A stretch of DNA of 64,000 bases. Origin: Bacteroidota bacterium (GTDB lineage Bacteria > Bacteroidota > Bacteroidia > B-17B0 > Aurantibacillaceae). This document shows, in pieces, positions 52,583 through 61,312 of the stretch. Location: the NCBI GenBank assembly GCA_016702705.1, contig JADJDM010000010.1:62001-126000 (forward strand). Direction: 5' to 3'. The position numbers and the translations under genes were made by a program. The notes beneath the pieces were generated by a model. It was not told the DNA's origin. It made no database searches and worked only from the letters and a program-made list of their open reading frames with translations. The stretch's first letter is position 1. Every line of letters begins with the position of its first letter.

Positions 52583-54928
52583 TCATAGCCTAATACCAAT
52601 AATACAAACATCGTCAACTTGCTCCAAACTTCCTTTCCATCTTTCGAAAGAGCTATTTAGTGTGTCTTGTTGTTCACTAAGTTCTTTATCTAATGTTGAC
52701 ATTAATGTTTCTTGAAACTGCTTGTACTTATACTTCTTGCCTTTTGGCCCTCCAAATTGGTCAGCATAACCATCAGTAAATAAATAAAAAGTGATTCCTT
52801 GTTTAAATTCTAAAATGTGAGTTGTAAAAGGTTTTCGGTGGTCACTTTTACCAATAGGTTGTTTGTCTGCTGTCACTTCGACAAGCTCAGTAGGACTTTT
52901 GTTTTCATTTGAAGAACAAATGTACCATAATGGATTATTTGCCCCGCTCCATTTTATTTCTTTTGTTACCATGTTAATTGATAACAAAGAGATATCCATT
53001 CCATCTTTTACCTCTGCTACACTTTTTTCAAATGTTTCTAAAACTAGGTCGGTTACCTTATCTAGTATTGCCCCTGTTTCTGATAGATAAAATTCTTTTA
53101 CCGCACGATTTAGTGCATTACTACAAACAACCGATACCATTGCTCCAGGAACACCGTGGCCAGTACAATCGGCGGCGGCAATTAAAACGGTATCTCCAAT
53201 TTGTTCCATCCAGTAAAAATCACCAGCAACAATATCTTTGGGTTTATAAAGTACAAACGATTGAGGTAATTTTGATTTTATTAATTCGGAAGGTGGCAAA
53301 ATTGCATCTTGAATTCGTTTGGCATAAGTAATACTATCTATTATTTCTTTCTGATGCTCTTCGATAATATGCTTTTGTTGGTTTAGAACTTCATTTTTTT
53401 CATCTACTAATAGTTTTTGATTTTCAATAACTGCTTTTTGTTTCTGCGTTATTCGAAATCGATTAAACACAAAAGCTGAAAAAGCAATTACTAATGCTAA
53501 ACCTCCGTACAAAGCAAAGCGCTGCGTTTTTTCTTGTTTTAATTGTGCGGCAGTTACTTTTCTTTCTTCTGTAACCCGAACACTATCTGCGGCCGCTTTT
53601 TTATCATATTCGTATTGAAAACTTTTTTGAAGAGTAGCTCTTTTTGTACTTTCGTTATTAATGCTGTCGGACATTAATTTATGTAACATCATCATTTCGT
53701 AAGCTAATTTATAATTTCCTGTTTGATTATAAACTTTACTTAAAACAGCACTTACTTCTTGTGATAGATATGGCTGACCTATTTCATTCGTAATTTTGTA
53801 TGCCCTTTCTCCGTATTCTTTTGCGAGTTTAATGTTTTTTAAATCATAATAAATTTCACTTATATTTATTAACGTTGTTGCTATTCCTGATTTATTTTCA
53901 ATTTCTGTATGTATTGCCAAAGCCTTGTCATAATTTTTAAGAGCTAAATCATACAATGAATCAGCTTGTTTATTGTAAGTAGATTTTTTAGCTTCAACAT
54001 AATAAACACTTCCAATATTACCCAATACGTCAGCAACACCAGGCAAATCATTAATGGATTGAGCTAACTCTAAACTTTCATAATAATATTTTAATGCAAG
54101 CTTAGAATCTCCCCTTTCAAGATAAATATAAGCTATGTTACTGAGGGTTTGTGGAATTCCATTCTTGTTATTTATTTCTTTTTGAATTTTATGTGCCTTT
54201 TGAAAATAACTTAATGCTTTATCATATTCGTTTTGCATAACATAAATAGTTCCCATGTTATTAAATGAATTAGAAATACCATCTTTATCTCCAATTGCTT
54301 CCTTAATTTTTAAACTTTTATGATTGTATTCCAGTGCCTTAGGAATATCGCCTTGTTTATCATATATAAAAGCCAAATTACTTAACGACCTTGCTATTCC
54401 AACTTTATCATTTAGTTCTTCTTGAATCTTCAAACTTTTTTCAATATATTCTATCGTTTTCTTTTTGTCGCCAAGTTGAGTATAATTAGTGGCAATATTA
54501 TTTAGAGAAGTTGCAATGTCGATTTTAATTTGTTTAACTAATTCCTTCGATTTTGTAATTTTTAGCAAACTTTCCAATACATCAATACTTAATTGATTGT
54601 ACTTTAAACTACTATCAACTTCTCCTATTTCACCTGCAAGGTATCCCTGATTACTATAAGATGAAGCTAGAAACTTTGTATAGATAGGGTATTCATTACT
54701 TTTAGTGGTTAACCTTTTAAGATTAGTTTTGCAAATTAGTTGTAGTTGTTGATTGTACCTTGGCCAAATTAAATCATCATTCTCATTTTCGATTAATTGC
54801 ATTAAAATTTCGCATCTAATTGTATCATGTTTGGCAACACCTAAGGCTTGTTTTAAACTATCTGTGTTTTGTGCTTTAGAATACAAAACAAAACAAGATA
54901 ATAAAAACAAATAAACATACTTCTTCAT
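52583..54928 (-). CDS. TPR-repeat SpoIIE-type serine phosphatase
   Basis: A 781-aa membrane sensor-phosphatase. A signal peptide is followed by about eight tetratricopeptide repeats (about 70-440), a transmembrane helix near 485, a coiled-coil linker and a PP2C/SpoIIE phosphatase domain (about 560-781: YKPKDIVAGDFYWMEQIGDT, AAADCTGHGVPGAMVSVVCS, FTDGYADQFGGPKGKKYKYK). The metal-binding Asp residues are present. It probably dephosphorylates an anti-sigma antagonist. Residues around SPTELVEVT are encoded by a dispersed DNA repeat. Start at 54928 preferred over 54943. Confidence 0.87.
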   Translation of the reverse strand: MKKYVYLFLLSCFVLYSKAQNTDSLKQALGVAKHDTIRCEILMQLIENENDDLIWPRYNQQLQLICKTNLKRLTTKSNEYPIYTKFLASSYSNQGYLAGEIGEVDSSLKYNQLSIDVLESLLKITKSKELVKQIKIDIATSLNNIATNYTQLGDKKKTIEYIEKSLKIQEELNDKVGIARSLSNLAFIYDKQGDIPKALEYNHKSLKIKEAIGDKDGISNSFNNMGTIYVMQNEYDKALSYFQKAHKIQKEINNKNGIPQTLSNIAYIYLERGDSKLALKYYYESLELAQSINDLPGVADVLGNIGSVYYVEAKKSTYNKQADSLYDLALKNYDKALAIHTEIENKSGIATTLINISEIYYDLKNIKLAKEYGERAYKITNEIGQPYLSQEVSAVLSKVYNQTGNYKLAYEMMMLHKLMSDSINNESTKRATLQKSFQYEYDKKAAADSVRVTEERKVTAAQLKQEKTQRFALYGGLALVIAFSAFVFNRFRITQKQKAVIENQKLLVDEKNEVLNQQKHIIEEHQKEIIDSITYAKRIQDAILPPSELIKSKLPQSFVLYKPKDIVAGDFYWMEQIGDTVLIAAADCTGHGVPGAMVSVVCSNALNRAVKEFYLSETGAILDKVTDLVLETFEKSVAEVKDGMDISLLSINMVTKEIKWSGANNPLWYICSSNENKSPTELVEVTADKQPIGKSDHRKPFTTHILEFKQGITFYLFTDGYADQFGGPKGKKYKYKQFQETLMSTLDKELSEQQDTLNSSFERWKGSLEQVDDVCIIGIRL

Positions 54929-55093
54929 AAAATATAACAGCAATTAATCCCTAATTTCAATCATCATCTAATTTAAACAGTTTTTTTGAATCAATGGTAT
55001 ATTAAAGAGGAAATAGTTTTTTTTATAAAAAAACTTGTTTTTAAGAATAAAATACTATTTTTAATATATAAAATTTAACCTAAAATATAAATT

Positions 55094-55426
55094 ATGAACG
55101 TACCTGTTAAACAACAAGCAAGTTTGCAACAAATTAAGGAGCATTTAGAGAAATCGCTACCAACTTATACATACTCGTTTAGAGGAAGTAGTATTTTAAT
55201 TGTAAGAAAATCTTCGACTGCAGCAGCATTAGTAATGTCGCGCTCAAATAAAATCATTGTTAATGAAGGTTTCCCAACAATGGGTGGGCAACTATTATTT
55301 GTGCTATGCATGTTATTGTTAGGTATTTTAATCCCTATTATTATTTATTTTGCTGCATTTTTCCCTGCGCAAAAAGCGGTTAGAAATGAAGTTGCTGAAT
55401 CATTAAAATTACAATTTGGACAATAA
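55094..55426 (+). CDS. Small membrane protein
   Basis: A 110-aa protein with a soluble N-terminal ~65 residues (QQIKEHLEKSLPTYTYSFRG, then RKSSTAAALVMSRSNKIIVN) and a C-terminal helix pair or single long helix (LLFVLCMLLLGILIPIIIYF). Such short proteins with a C-terminal anchor are common in Bacteroidota with unknown role. It has its own terminator just downstream and is divergent from the TPR phosphatase. Confidence 0.6.
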   Translation: MNVPVKQQASLQQIKEHLEKSLPTYTYSFRGSSILIVRKSSTAAALVMSRSNKIIVNEGFPTMGGQLLFVLCMLLLGILIPIIIYFAAFFPAQKAVRNEVAESLKLQFGQ

Positions 55427-55447
55427 TTTACATTTCTTGTTATAATT

Positions 55448-55484
55448 AAAACTCTGCACTTAATAAATGTGCGGAGTTTTTTTT
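55448..55484 (+). terminator. Terminator after the small membrane protein gene
   Basis: AAACTCTGCAC (55449-55459) pairs with GTGCGGAGTTT (55469-55479) with one wobble, followed by eight or more T. Confidence 0.8.
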
Positions 55485-55929
55485 ATATAGCATATTTCTT
55501 AATCAATGCAATTTGCCCCGCATGATAAGCTGTATGAGAAACTATACGAGCTAAGGCTTCTGCTTTAGTTACAGTTCCAAACTCAGCAGTTGTTATTTGT
55601 TTGCCCCAATCGTCATCAGTTTGTTTTAAGATTGCTTGTTCCAAAACAGCTGCCGATTGTTCTAATAATTTTAATTCTGCATCTAAGTCAGTAAACTTTC
55701 CTGTATCATGTATGGTTTTACCAACGGTTTGCATGGTTACTTTAATATCCAAACCAAAAACATTTTTGGCAAATAATTGTTCCACTTCGGCAATGTGCTG
55801 CATTAAAAAACCAATGGAGTTTGAATTAGGATGTAGTTTCTTTGTCAAATCCATTTCTGTACTGGCAGGTAATTGGTTTGTTAAACGGGTTCTCCCCATT
55901 TTGAATAATTGTAATAATTGTGTTGTCAT
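55483..55929 (-). CDS. DinB-family protein
   Basis: A 148-aa four-helix-bundle protein of the DinB/YfiT class, which binds a divalent metal through three His residues. Candidate ligands: His in GFLMQHIAEVEQLF (about 43) and the pair in VSHTAYHAGQIALIKK near 130-134. Members act as thiol-S-transferases or are damage-inducible proteins of unknown role. It precedes cbpM by 16 nt on the same strand but does not obviously belong to the chaperone operon. Confidence 0.8.
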   Translation of the reverse strand: MTTQLLQLFKMGRTRLTNQLPASTEMDLTKKLHPNSNSIGFLMQHIAEVEQLFAKNVFGLDIKVTMQTVGKTIHDTGKFTDLDAELKLLEQSAAVLEQAILKQTDDDWGKQITTAEFGTVTKAEALARIVSHTAYHAGQIALIKKYAI

Positions 55930-55945
55930 TATTTTAGTTTTTAAA

Positions 55946-56242
55946 TTAATCTAGCTCATAAATATGCAAGCGATTCTTAGTTGTCAATAATTCTTGTTGC
56001 AGTTCCTCTACTCTCTTCAAAAGATTAAAAACAACATCTATACCTTCTGCATTAATATTTAATTCACGATGCATTCGTATCATCTTCTCAATGTCAGCAA
56101 TATTATCGCGATGCAAATAATTAGCTGTTTCAATTTGCCTAATCTCAATTAATCCAATTTCACTCAAATCAGTAAAAAACGACATTTCCACTTCGTGGTA
56201 TTCGCATAAATTAGACAGGGCTATAAATTCTTCTAAGTTCAT
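55946..56242 (-). CDS. cbpM: Chaperone modulator CbpM
   Basis: A 98-aa MerR-like small protein that binds the J-domain of CbpA and inhibits its co-chaperone activity. It begins with the leucine-rich segment EEFIALSNLCEYHEVEMSFF, followed by HRDNIADIEKMIRMHRELNI, which is the CbpM core. Its start overlaps the cbpA stop (ATGA). The tight pairing supports the identification. Confidence 0.88.
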   Translation of the reverse strand: MNLEEFIALSNLCEYHEVEMSFFTDLSEIGLIEIRQIETANYLHRDNIADIEKMIRMHRELNINAEGIDVVFNLLKRVEELQQELLTTKNRLHIYELD

Positions 56243-57138
56243 GATGTTCTTAATTTAGAAAGTTCGGTAAATAATTCTTTTTCTTTATCACTTAAGTTTT
56301 TTGGTAAGGAAATAACATAGGTAATATAAAGGTCGCCAAAAACACCTTCTTGTTTGTAAACTGGAAAGCCTTTGCCTTTTAATTTAACTTTTGCCCCGTT
56401 TTGTGTTTCGGCAGGCACAGTTAATTTAACTTTGCCATCAAAGGTATCCACCATTATTTCACCACCAAGTAATGCTTTATATAAATCAAGTTCTACACTC
56501 GAGTGTAAATTACCTTCTTCATCTAATTTAAACTTAGTGTTATTAATAATATTGAATTTAATAAACAAATCACCATTAGGTCCGCCATTAACACCTTGCC
56601 CACCATGACCAGCAATTTTAATTACTTGTCCGTTTTTAACTCCTGCGGGTATTGTTAAGCGTATTGCTTTGCCATTAACAGTTATTGTTTGTTTTTGTGT
56701 GGTGTAAACATCTTTTAAATTGAGTTGTAACTCTGCATTAAAATCTTGCCCTTTAAACTTAACATTAGTGCCCCTTCCTCTAGAAGCTCCTTCGCCAACC
56801 ATTGATTCAAAGAAATCAGAATAGTCTTCACCTCCAAATGATTCAGAAAATCCTTGGCCACCTTGCTGCCTTTGTTGATGCTGCTGTTTTTTCTGTTGCT
56901 CAAACTGTTCAGAGTGTTTCCAATCTTTACCATACTCGTCATACTTTTTACGACTTTCTGGATTGCTCAACACTTCATTAGCCTCGTTTACTTCCTTAAA
57001 TTTCTTTTCGGCCTCCTTATCATTCGGATTTAAATCTGGATGATATTTACGAGCCAACTTACGATAAGCTTTTTTAATATCGTCATCAGATGCAGTTTTC
57101 GGAATCTCAAGTAATTTATAATAATCTACAAATTCCAT
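56239..57138 (-). CDS. cbpA: DnaJ-class molecular chaperone CbpA
   Basis: A 299-aa type II J-protein. The N-terminal J-domain (residues 1-68) has the HPD motif in RKYHPDLNPNDK. A Gly/Gln-rich linker (QQKKQQHQQRQQGGQGFSES) follows, then the two C-terminal substrate-binding domains (RLTIPAGVKNGQVIKIAGHG, VDTFDGKVKLTVPAETQNGA). There is no zinc finger, as expected for CbpA. It hands unfolded proteins to DnaK. The cbpA-cbpM unit lies near an Hsp20 gene, suggesting a heat-stress region. Confidence 0.93.
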   Translation of the reverse strand: MEFVDYYKLLEIPKTASDDDIKKAYRKLARKYHPDLNPNDKEAEKKFKEVNEANEVLSNPESRKKYDEYGKDWKHSEQFEQQKKQQHQQRQQGGQGFSESFGGEDYSDFFESMVGEGASRGRGTNVKFKGQDFNAELQLNLKDVYTTQKQTITVNGKAIRLTIPAGVKNGQVIKIAGHGGQGVNGGPNGDLFIKFNIINNTKFKLDEEGNLHSSVELDLYKALLGGEIMVDTFDGKVKLTVPAETQNGAKVKLKGKGFPVYKQEGVFGDLYITYVISLPKNLSDKEKELFTELSKLRTS

Positions 57139-57262
57139 ATGAATAAAATGTATTAATGAAATAATCTATTCTAATGTAAGGTTAGTCTTAATTATCCGAT
57201 AAAAAGCTGAGTTTGCTCAATTAAAAAAATGATTATGAACAATATTGTTTTTTGGAAACAAA

Positions 57263-57293
57263 AAAGCCCCCACCAGAAACGGATGAGGGCTTT
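57263..57293 (-). terminator. Terminator of the TlpA-like gene
   Basis: AAAGCCC (57263-57269) pairs with GGGCTTT (57287-57293) with further partial pairing in the loop. On the minus strand it is followed by a T-rich tail. It is 23 nt past the stop. Confidence 0.7.
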
Positions 57294-57315
57294 AATTACC
57301 GATTATTCTTTGAAT

Positions 57316-58347
57316 CTATTTAAGCTTAAAATACTTTTGCAAATCACCTGACGATGGACGTGGCGCATGCGCATCAATAACCTTAAGGTTTTCATCTATT
57401 ACTAAGTAACGAGGAATAAAACCTACACTATATCCTTCAATTTGTTTTTCATCTTCCTTACTTAGGTATATATTATTTTTGAATCCAAGTTTAGTAGCCA
57501 TTTTAAGCCAATCATCCTTTTTGCAGTATAAAGCAACACTAACAAAATTAATTTGCTCACCGTATTTCTCCTCCAACTCCTTCAAGCTAGGCATTTCGGC
57601 TTTACAAGGTCCGCACCAGGTTGCCCAAAAATCGATTATTGTAATTTTACCTTTAAAAGAAGATGAACTTAATTTATTGCCTTTTAAATCAACACCTGTA
57701 AAATCCAATGCGTTTGTCCCTTTAAGCAATTGCATTTTGCTATTAAAAATTGCATTATCCCTAATTTCTTCTTTAATAGATTCTGCATTCATTTCTTCTT
57801 CAGTTGCAAAATTAGCTAATGAAGGTATTTCCTTCTTGTAATCAGCAACAATTTTTAGATAGTCTTTATAAGCATTATTCATGTATGAAAATATAACACT
57901 TGTATCTACATCACTTCCGAAAGCAAATATTTTTTCATTGATGCCTTGGGTAATTATAAAGCAATTTTTAATAGCATTATTCTTTTCTGCACCTTTTCCA
58001 GAAAACATAATGGTTGCATCAAACATGTTGGTGTTTAAACTAAGGGTTAAGTCATCACCAACATCAAATAAAACAGTAGTTTGCTCTGTACCATCAAAGA
58101 ATATTGTATTTGTTTGCTCCTTAATATTAAAAGCCATTGCAAACGAACCATCACTACTTACAACAGATGAATCGAGCACCGTTTTGGTTCTGCTATGATT
58201 TTTTTTATCCTCTTTAAAAGCATACAAATAACACTTATCCGAGTTAGGATTAATAAGTTTACCTTTTAAACTGGTATTATCCTGAGCTACTACAGGAACT
58301 ACTTTTAAAAGGGCTATAAGAATAAACAAAAAGAAAGTGGTTTTCAT
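57316..58347 (-). CDS. TlpA-family thiol:disulfide oxidoreductase with DUF4369-like N-terminus
   Basis: A 343-aa exported protein. Signal peptide (LFILIALLKVVPVVAQ), a DUF4369-like beta domain (about 25-130), then a thioredoxin/AhpC-TSA domain (about 205-343) with FWATWCGPCKAEMPSLKELE. The CGPC site is intact. This architecture is the common Bacteroidota TlpA-like reductase acting in the periplasm on oxidised cysteines. It has no partner gene nearby. Confidence 0.88.
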   Translation of the reverse strand: MKTTFFLFILIALLKVVPVVAQDNTSLKGKLINPNSDKCYLYAFKEDKKNHSRTKTVLDSSVVSSDGSFAMAFNIKEQTNTIFFDGTEQTTVLFDVGDDLTLSLNTNMFDATIMFSGKGAEKNNAIKNCFIITQGINEKIFAFGSDVDTSVIFSYMNNAYKDYLKIVADYKKEIPSLANFATEEEMNAESIKEEIRDNAIFNSKMQLLKGTNALDFTGVDLKGNKLSSSSFKGKITIIDFWATWCGPCKAEMPSLKELEEKYGEQINFVSVALYCKKDDWLKMATKLGFKNNIYLSKEDEKQIEGYSVGFIPRYLVIDENLKVIDAHAPRPSSGDLQKYFKLK

Positions 58348-58390
58348 AAAATTGATTTTTGTAAAAATAAGCTTTCCTATAGAATAAACA

Positions 58391-58424
58391 AAAAACCCTC
58401 ACTGGAAATACCAATGAGGGTTTT
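58391..58424 (-). terminator. Terminator of the gene at 58454
   Basis: AAAACCCTCACTGG (58392-58405) pairs with CCAATGAGGGTTTT (58411-58424) with one mismatch. Confidence 0.8.
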
Positions 58425-58453
58425 CACAAATCAAAATTTAAAACAAGATAAAT

Positions 58454-58681
58454 TTAGATACCCATTGTTCCACCTGAAAAATCTAAATAATCTCTAGAAC
58501 CATTTCTTTGGTAGTTGTAATTATTTGTTAAATTTTGATTGTTATCTGAAAACCTATCTTGTTTTCGAGTCCCATAATTTTGTTTGGGCAAAAGATTATA
58601 CCTTTCTTTAATGAGTAAAGCAATTAATACAAAAGCTACAATTGCAGGTATAATAAGCGAAGTTACAATAAGTGCATCCAT
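58454..58681 (-). CDS. Small single-pass membrane protein
   Basis: A 75-aa protein with one N-terminal helix (ALIVTSLIIPAIVAFVLIAL) and a polar Asn/Arg-rich tail (YGTRKQDRFSDNNQNLTNNY). It has no recognised domain. It lies 37 nt downstream of the Hsp20 gene on the same strand with a terminator after it, so the two could be co-transcribed and stress-regulated. Confidence 0.55.
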   Translation of the reverse strand: MDALIVTSLIIPAIVAFVLIALLIKERYNLLPKQNYGTRKQDRFSDNNQNLTNNYNYQRNGSRDYLDFSGGTMGI

Positions 58682-58718
58682 AACTATTTATTTTTATTGT
58701 TTCACATAAATTAAAAAT

Positions 58719-59177
58719 TTACGATACTTTTATTTCGATGGCATTGCTTTTTGCTTCATTCCTTTTTGGAATTACTAATTTTAAAATGCCACTTTCATAT
58801 TTAGCTTCAATGCCATCTTCATTTATCTCTTGAGGCAAGTAAAAGTTTCGTTTAAACGAGCCGTAGTTAAATTCTTTACGACTATACCTTTTATCCTTGC
58901 TTTCCGATACAGTTTTATGTTCGGCCGAAACGCTTAGGGTTTGATCTTGCAACTCAATTTTAAAATCGCTTTTATCAAATCCGGGAGCAGAAAGTTCTAA
59001 GTGGTATTTACTGTCTTCCTCTATCAAGTTTGCCGCAGGTACATGTTGGGCAAATTCGTGAGGGAAAACATCATTATTAAAAAAACTTTCTACCAAATCG
59101 CTAAATGCCGTATTAAACATTAAGGGATTTGTGCTTTGCCCATTAATTGAGGGCTTTTTCCATTTTACTAGTGTCAT
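58719..59177 (-). CDS. Hsp20/alpha-crystallin family small heat-shock protein
   Basis: A 152-aa ATP-independent holdase from the ATG at 59177 (MTLVKWKKPSINGQ). The longer frame to 59276 has no support. The alpha-crystallin domain covers about 48-140 (YHLELSAPGFDKSDFKIELQ, FKRNFYLPQEINEDGIEAKY, GILKLVIPKR), followed by a C-terminal IEI motif (IxI) that mediates oligomer assembly. Neighbourhood with cbpA-cbpM suggests a heat-stress gene cluster. Confidence 0.92.
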   Translation of the reverse strand: MTLVKWKKPSINGQSTNPLMFNTAFSDLVESFFNNDVFPHEFAQHVPAANLIEEDSKYHLELSAPGFDKSDFKIELQDQTLSVSAEHKTVSESKDKRYSRKEFNYGSFKRNFYLPQEINEDGIEAKYESGILKLVIPKRNEAKSNAIEIKVS

Positions 59178-59355
59178 AATTTGGTTCCTCCTATTTTTGG
59201 TTAAACAAAAAGTTAATTGTGCAAACACAAAATCAATTGGCATGCCAAGGCGGAGCAAGACAAAAATTTCTGACAAAATTTATTTTGGAAAACTGAAAAT
59301 TTTTCAGTGGGGTTTTGGAGGGTGAAAATTTGGCATTTTTTATTCAATAATCAAA

Positions 59356-60969
59356 TCACTTCTTAAGCTTTACAAAATAAATCATTTCATAACAGCCGCC
59401 TCCATGTTTAAACAAGGTAGATTTTTCTTGAAGAAGAAAGGGACAGCGATTAAAGATAGTGCCAAAGGCAAATAAAGTCCCGTCCTCCCTTACAATGCAA
59501 TTTTCTCCAAAACTTTGGCTCTTCGCAATTAAGTTATCTAAAACGTAATAAGTCAAAGGTTCTCCTTTACTTGAAAGCTTTACAATATTACTTCGAGTAG
59601 TGGTAAATCCCTTTTTAGTCTTAAACATTTTTTCGATACTACTTGCTTCTTCCTTTATATTCTTTTTTTGCACTTTAGAAGTAACATTTAAATAAATATT
59701 TTCGTCCTTATCCATTTCTATATCATAAAATTGAATGCTTGCATCTTGAATGTACCAATTTACTTTTCCTGTATAATCAATTGAAAATAGAGCGGATTGA
59801 ATTCCTCCTGTGGTATCAATTTTTTCACCCAATATATTGGTTACTCTAATATTACTAATTGGCAAATAGATGTTTTTGTTTTTTACAGCAATATCAAACA
59901 GCACAAACCCTTTCTTCGAATTAATTATTTCCACAACTTTACCCTCTTTGTCCATAATAAAAATAGCTGCTCCCCCCATTCTCCCTTGAAAAGGCTTTTC
60001 AATTTTCCTATTTTTAGTATGAACCGATTTTCCATCCACAAATAGATATGGGGGATAATTAACTACAGAAATAATATTATCATCTTCATCTAACCTAAAT
60101 ATAGATTCTGAGCTGTAAGTTCCATAATTACATTTTTTAGAATAACCTGTAAACGGTGTAATCCATTTCACATTAAAGTTTGTATCTATTTTCGCGATAA
60201 AATCAGTCGTACTGCAAGGCAGTTTTTTCGACAGCATTTCTTTATTTGCAAACTCATCTCCCCTCCCATTAATAATAAAACATCCATCTTTTGTCATTTT
60301 AAAACAAGTAATGTTATCCATTAATTCATTGTTTTTCTCCTTACAATTTTTTATCCATTTAATTTGCCCCGCAGCATTGTATTTAAGAAGCCAAAATTTA
60401 CCTAATGTATCTGCTTCGTAAGGCAGCTCTTTAGAATCAGGATAATACTGTTTTATGTTTATCTCTTTAAATTTCTTTGCCAATTCAAAAATATCGGCAT
60501 CATTATAAGTTGGGTAAAACACATTAAGAGATGGAACATAAACTAATGGATAATCGTTAAAAACCAATTCATCGCTAGAAGACAAACACACGTAGCTATT
60601 ATTGGCATTATCAATTGTAATACCTACAATATCCATTTCGCTAACTCCATTTTTATAAATATGGCTTGTCCAACTAATTGCGCCCGCCTTGTTAAAATTA
60701 GTAATTACAACTGTAGGTTTAAAGTTAATTACAAGTGGTGTTCGGTCTTCATTAGCATCAATTAGCAAGTCTCCAAACTGATCAACTGCATAAGTAGTAA
60801 CGCTCTTTTTAATTTCAAAACCTGTTGTAAAATTGCCATCTTTAGATACAGCTACTTTATTAATGTTAAAAACACATTCGTTAGATTCTGAAGTAATGCT
60901 CCAATCAATAGACTGCGAAAACAGCGGGGCAAGTATAATAGTAAAGAAAAAGGTAAATATCCTTTTCAT
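59356..60969 (-). CDS. Large exported protein, beta-propeller-like
   Basis: A 537-aa protein with a signal peptide (IFTFFFTIILAPLFSQ). The body repeats units of the form DxDxNIYL and GxFTTG (AVSKDGNFTTGFEIKK, TIDNANNSYVCLSSSDELVF, DKDENIYLNVTSKVQKK), similar to SBBP/beta-propeller secreted proteins of Bacteroidota. No T9SS sorting domain is present, so it may be periplasmic. Function unknown. No operon partner. Confidence 0.6.
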   Translation of the reverse strand: MKRIFTFFFTIILAPLFSQSIDWSITSESNECVFNINKVAVSKDGNFTTGFEIKKSVTTYAVDQFGDLLIDANEDRTPLVINFKPTVVITNFNKAGAISWTSHIYKNGVSEMDIVGITIDNANNSYVCLSSSDELVFNDYPLVYVPSLNVFYPTYNDADIFELAKKFKEINIKQYYPDSKELPYEADTLGKFWLLKYNAAGQIKWIKNCKEKNNELMDNITCFKMTKDGCFIINGRGDEFANKEMLSKKLPCSTTDFIAKIDTNFNVKWITPFTGYSKKCNYGTYSSESIFRLDEDDNIISVVNYPPYLFVDGKSVHTKNRKIEKPFQGRMGGAAIFIMDKEGKVVEIINSKKGFVLFDIAVKNKNIYLPISNIRVTNILGEKIDTTGGIQSALFSIDYTGKVNWYIQDASIQFYDIEMDKDENIYLNVTSKVQKKNIKEEASSIEKMFKTKKGFTTTRSNIVKLSSKGEPLTYYVLDNLIAKSQSFGENCIVREDGTLFAFGTIFNRCPFLLQEKSTLFKHGGGCYEMIYFVKLKK

Positions 60970-61312
60970 GAAATTGCTTTATGTAATAATACAGAAAAGG
61001 GGCGATAGATACAATAGCTAAAGAAATATAAAGAAAATTGGGAATGGGTATTGAGTTTGGAGGAATTATAAAATAGCAAAACATAGAATACAAATCGCTT
61101 GGGCGTGAAACCAAAATTAATTGAGGAGCCAAAGCATAGTAAGGCCGAAAAACATGACGAAATTTTAAAATTTTGAAGTGAGAAATATTCAGGTGGAGGT
61201 TTTTAGATGTAAAAAATGATCATCTTTTTAAGAAGATACACCTTTAATGTCTTTCAACCTTCAGTTCGTATAAAAAATTAACTACTTAATTTAAAAAAAA
61301 CTATTTTTAACC
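60970..61312. other. Intergenic region with no recognised feature
   Basis: 343 nt of A/T-rich DNA between two divergent genes. I see short dyads such as AAATTTTAAAATTTT and AAAATGATCATCTTTTT, but no convincing promoter pair, RNA gene or ORF. Confidence 0.5.

Noticed and set aside
59177..59276. N-terminal extension of the Hsp20 gene
   Set aside because: The extra 33 residues contain no family similarity and precede a good ATG at 59177.
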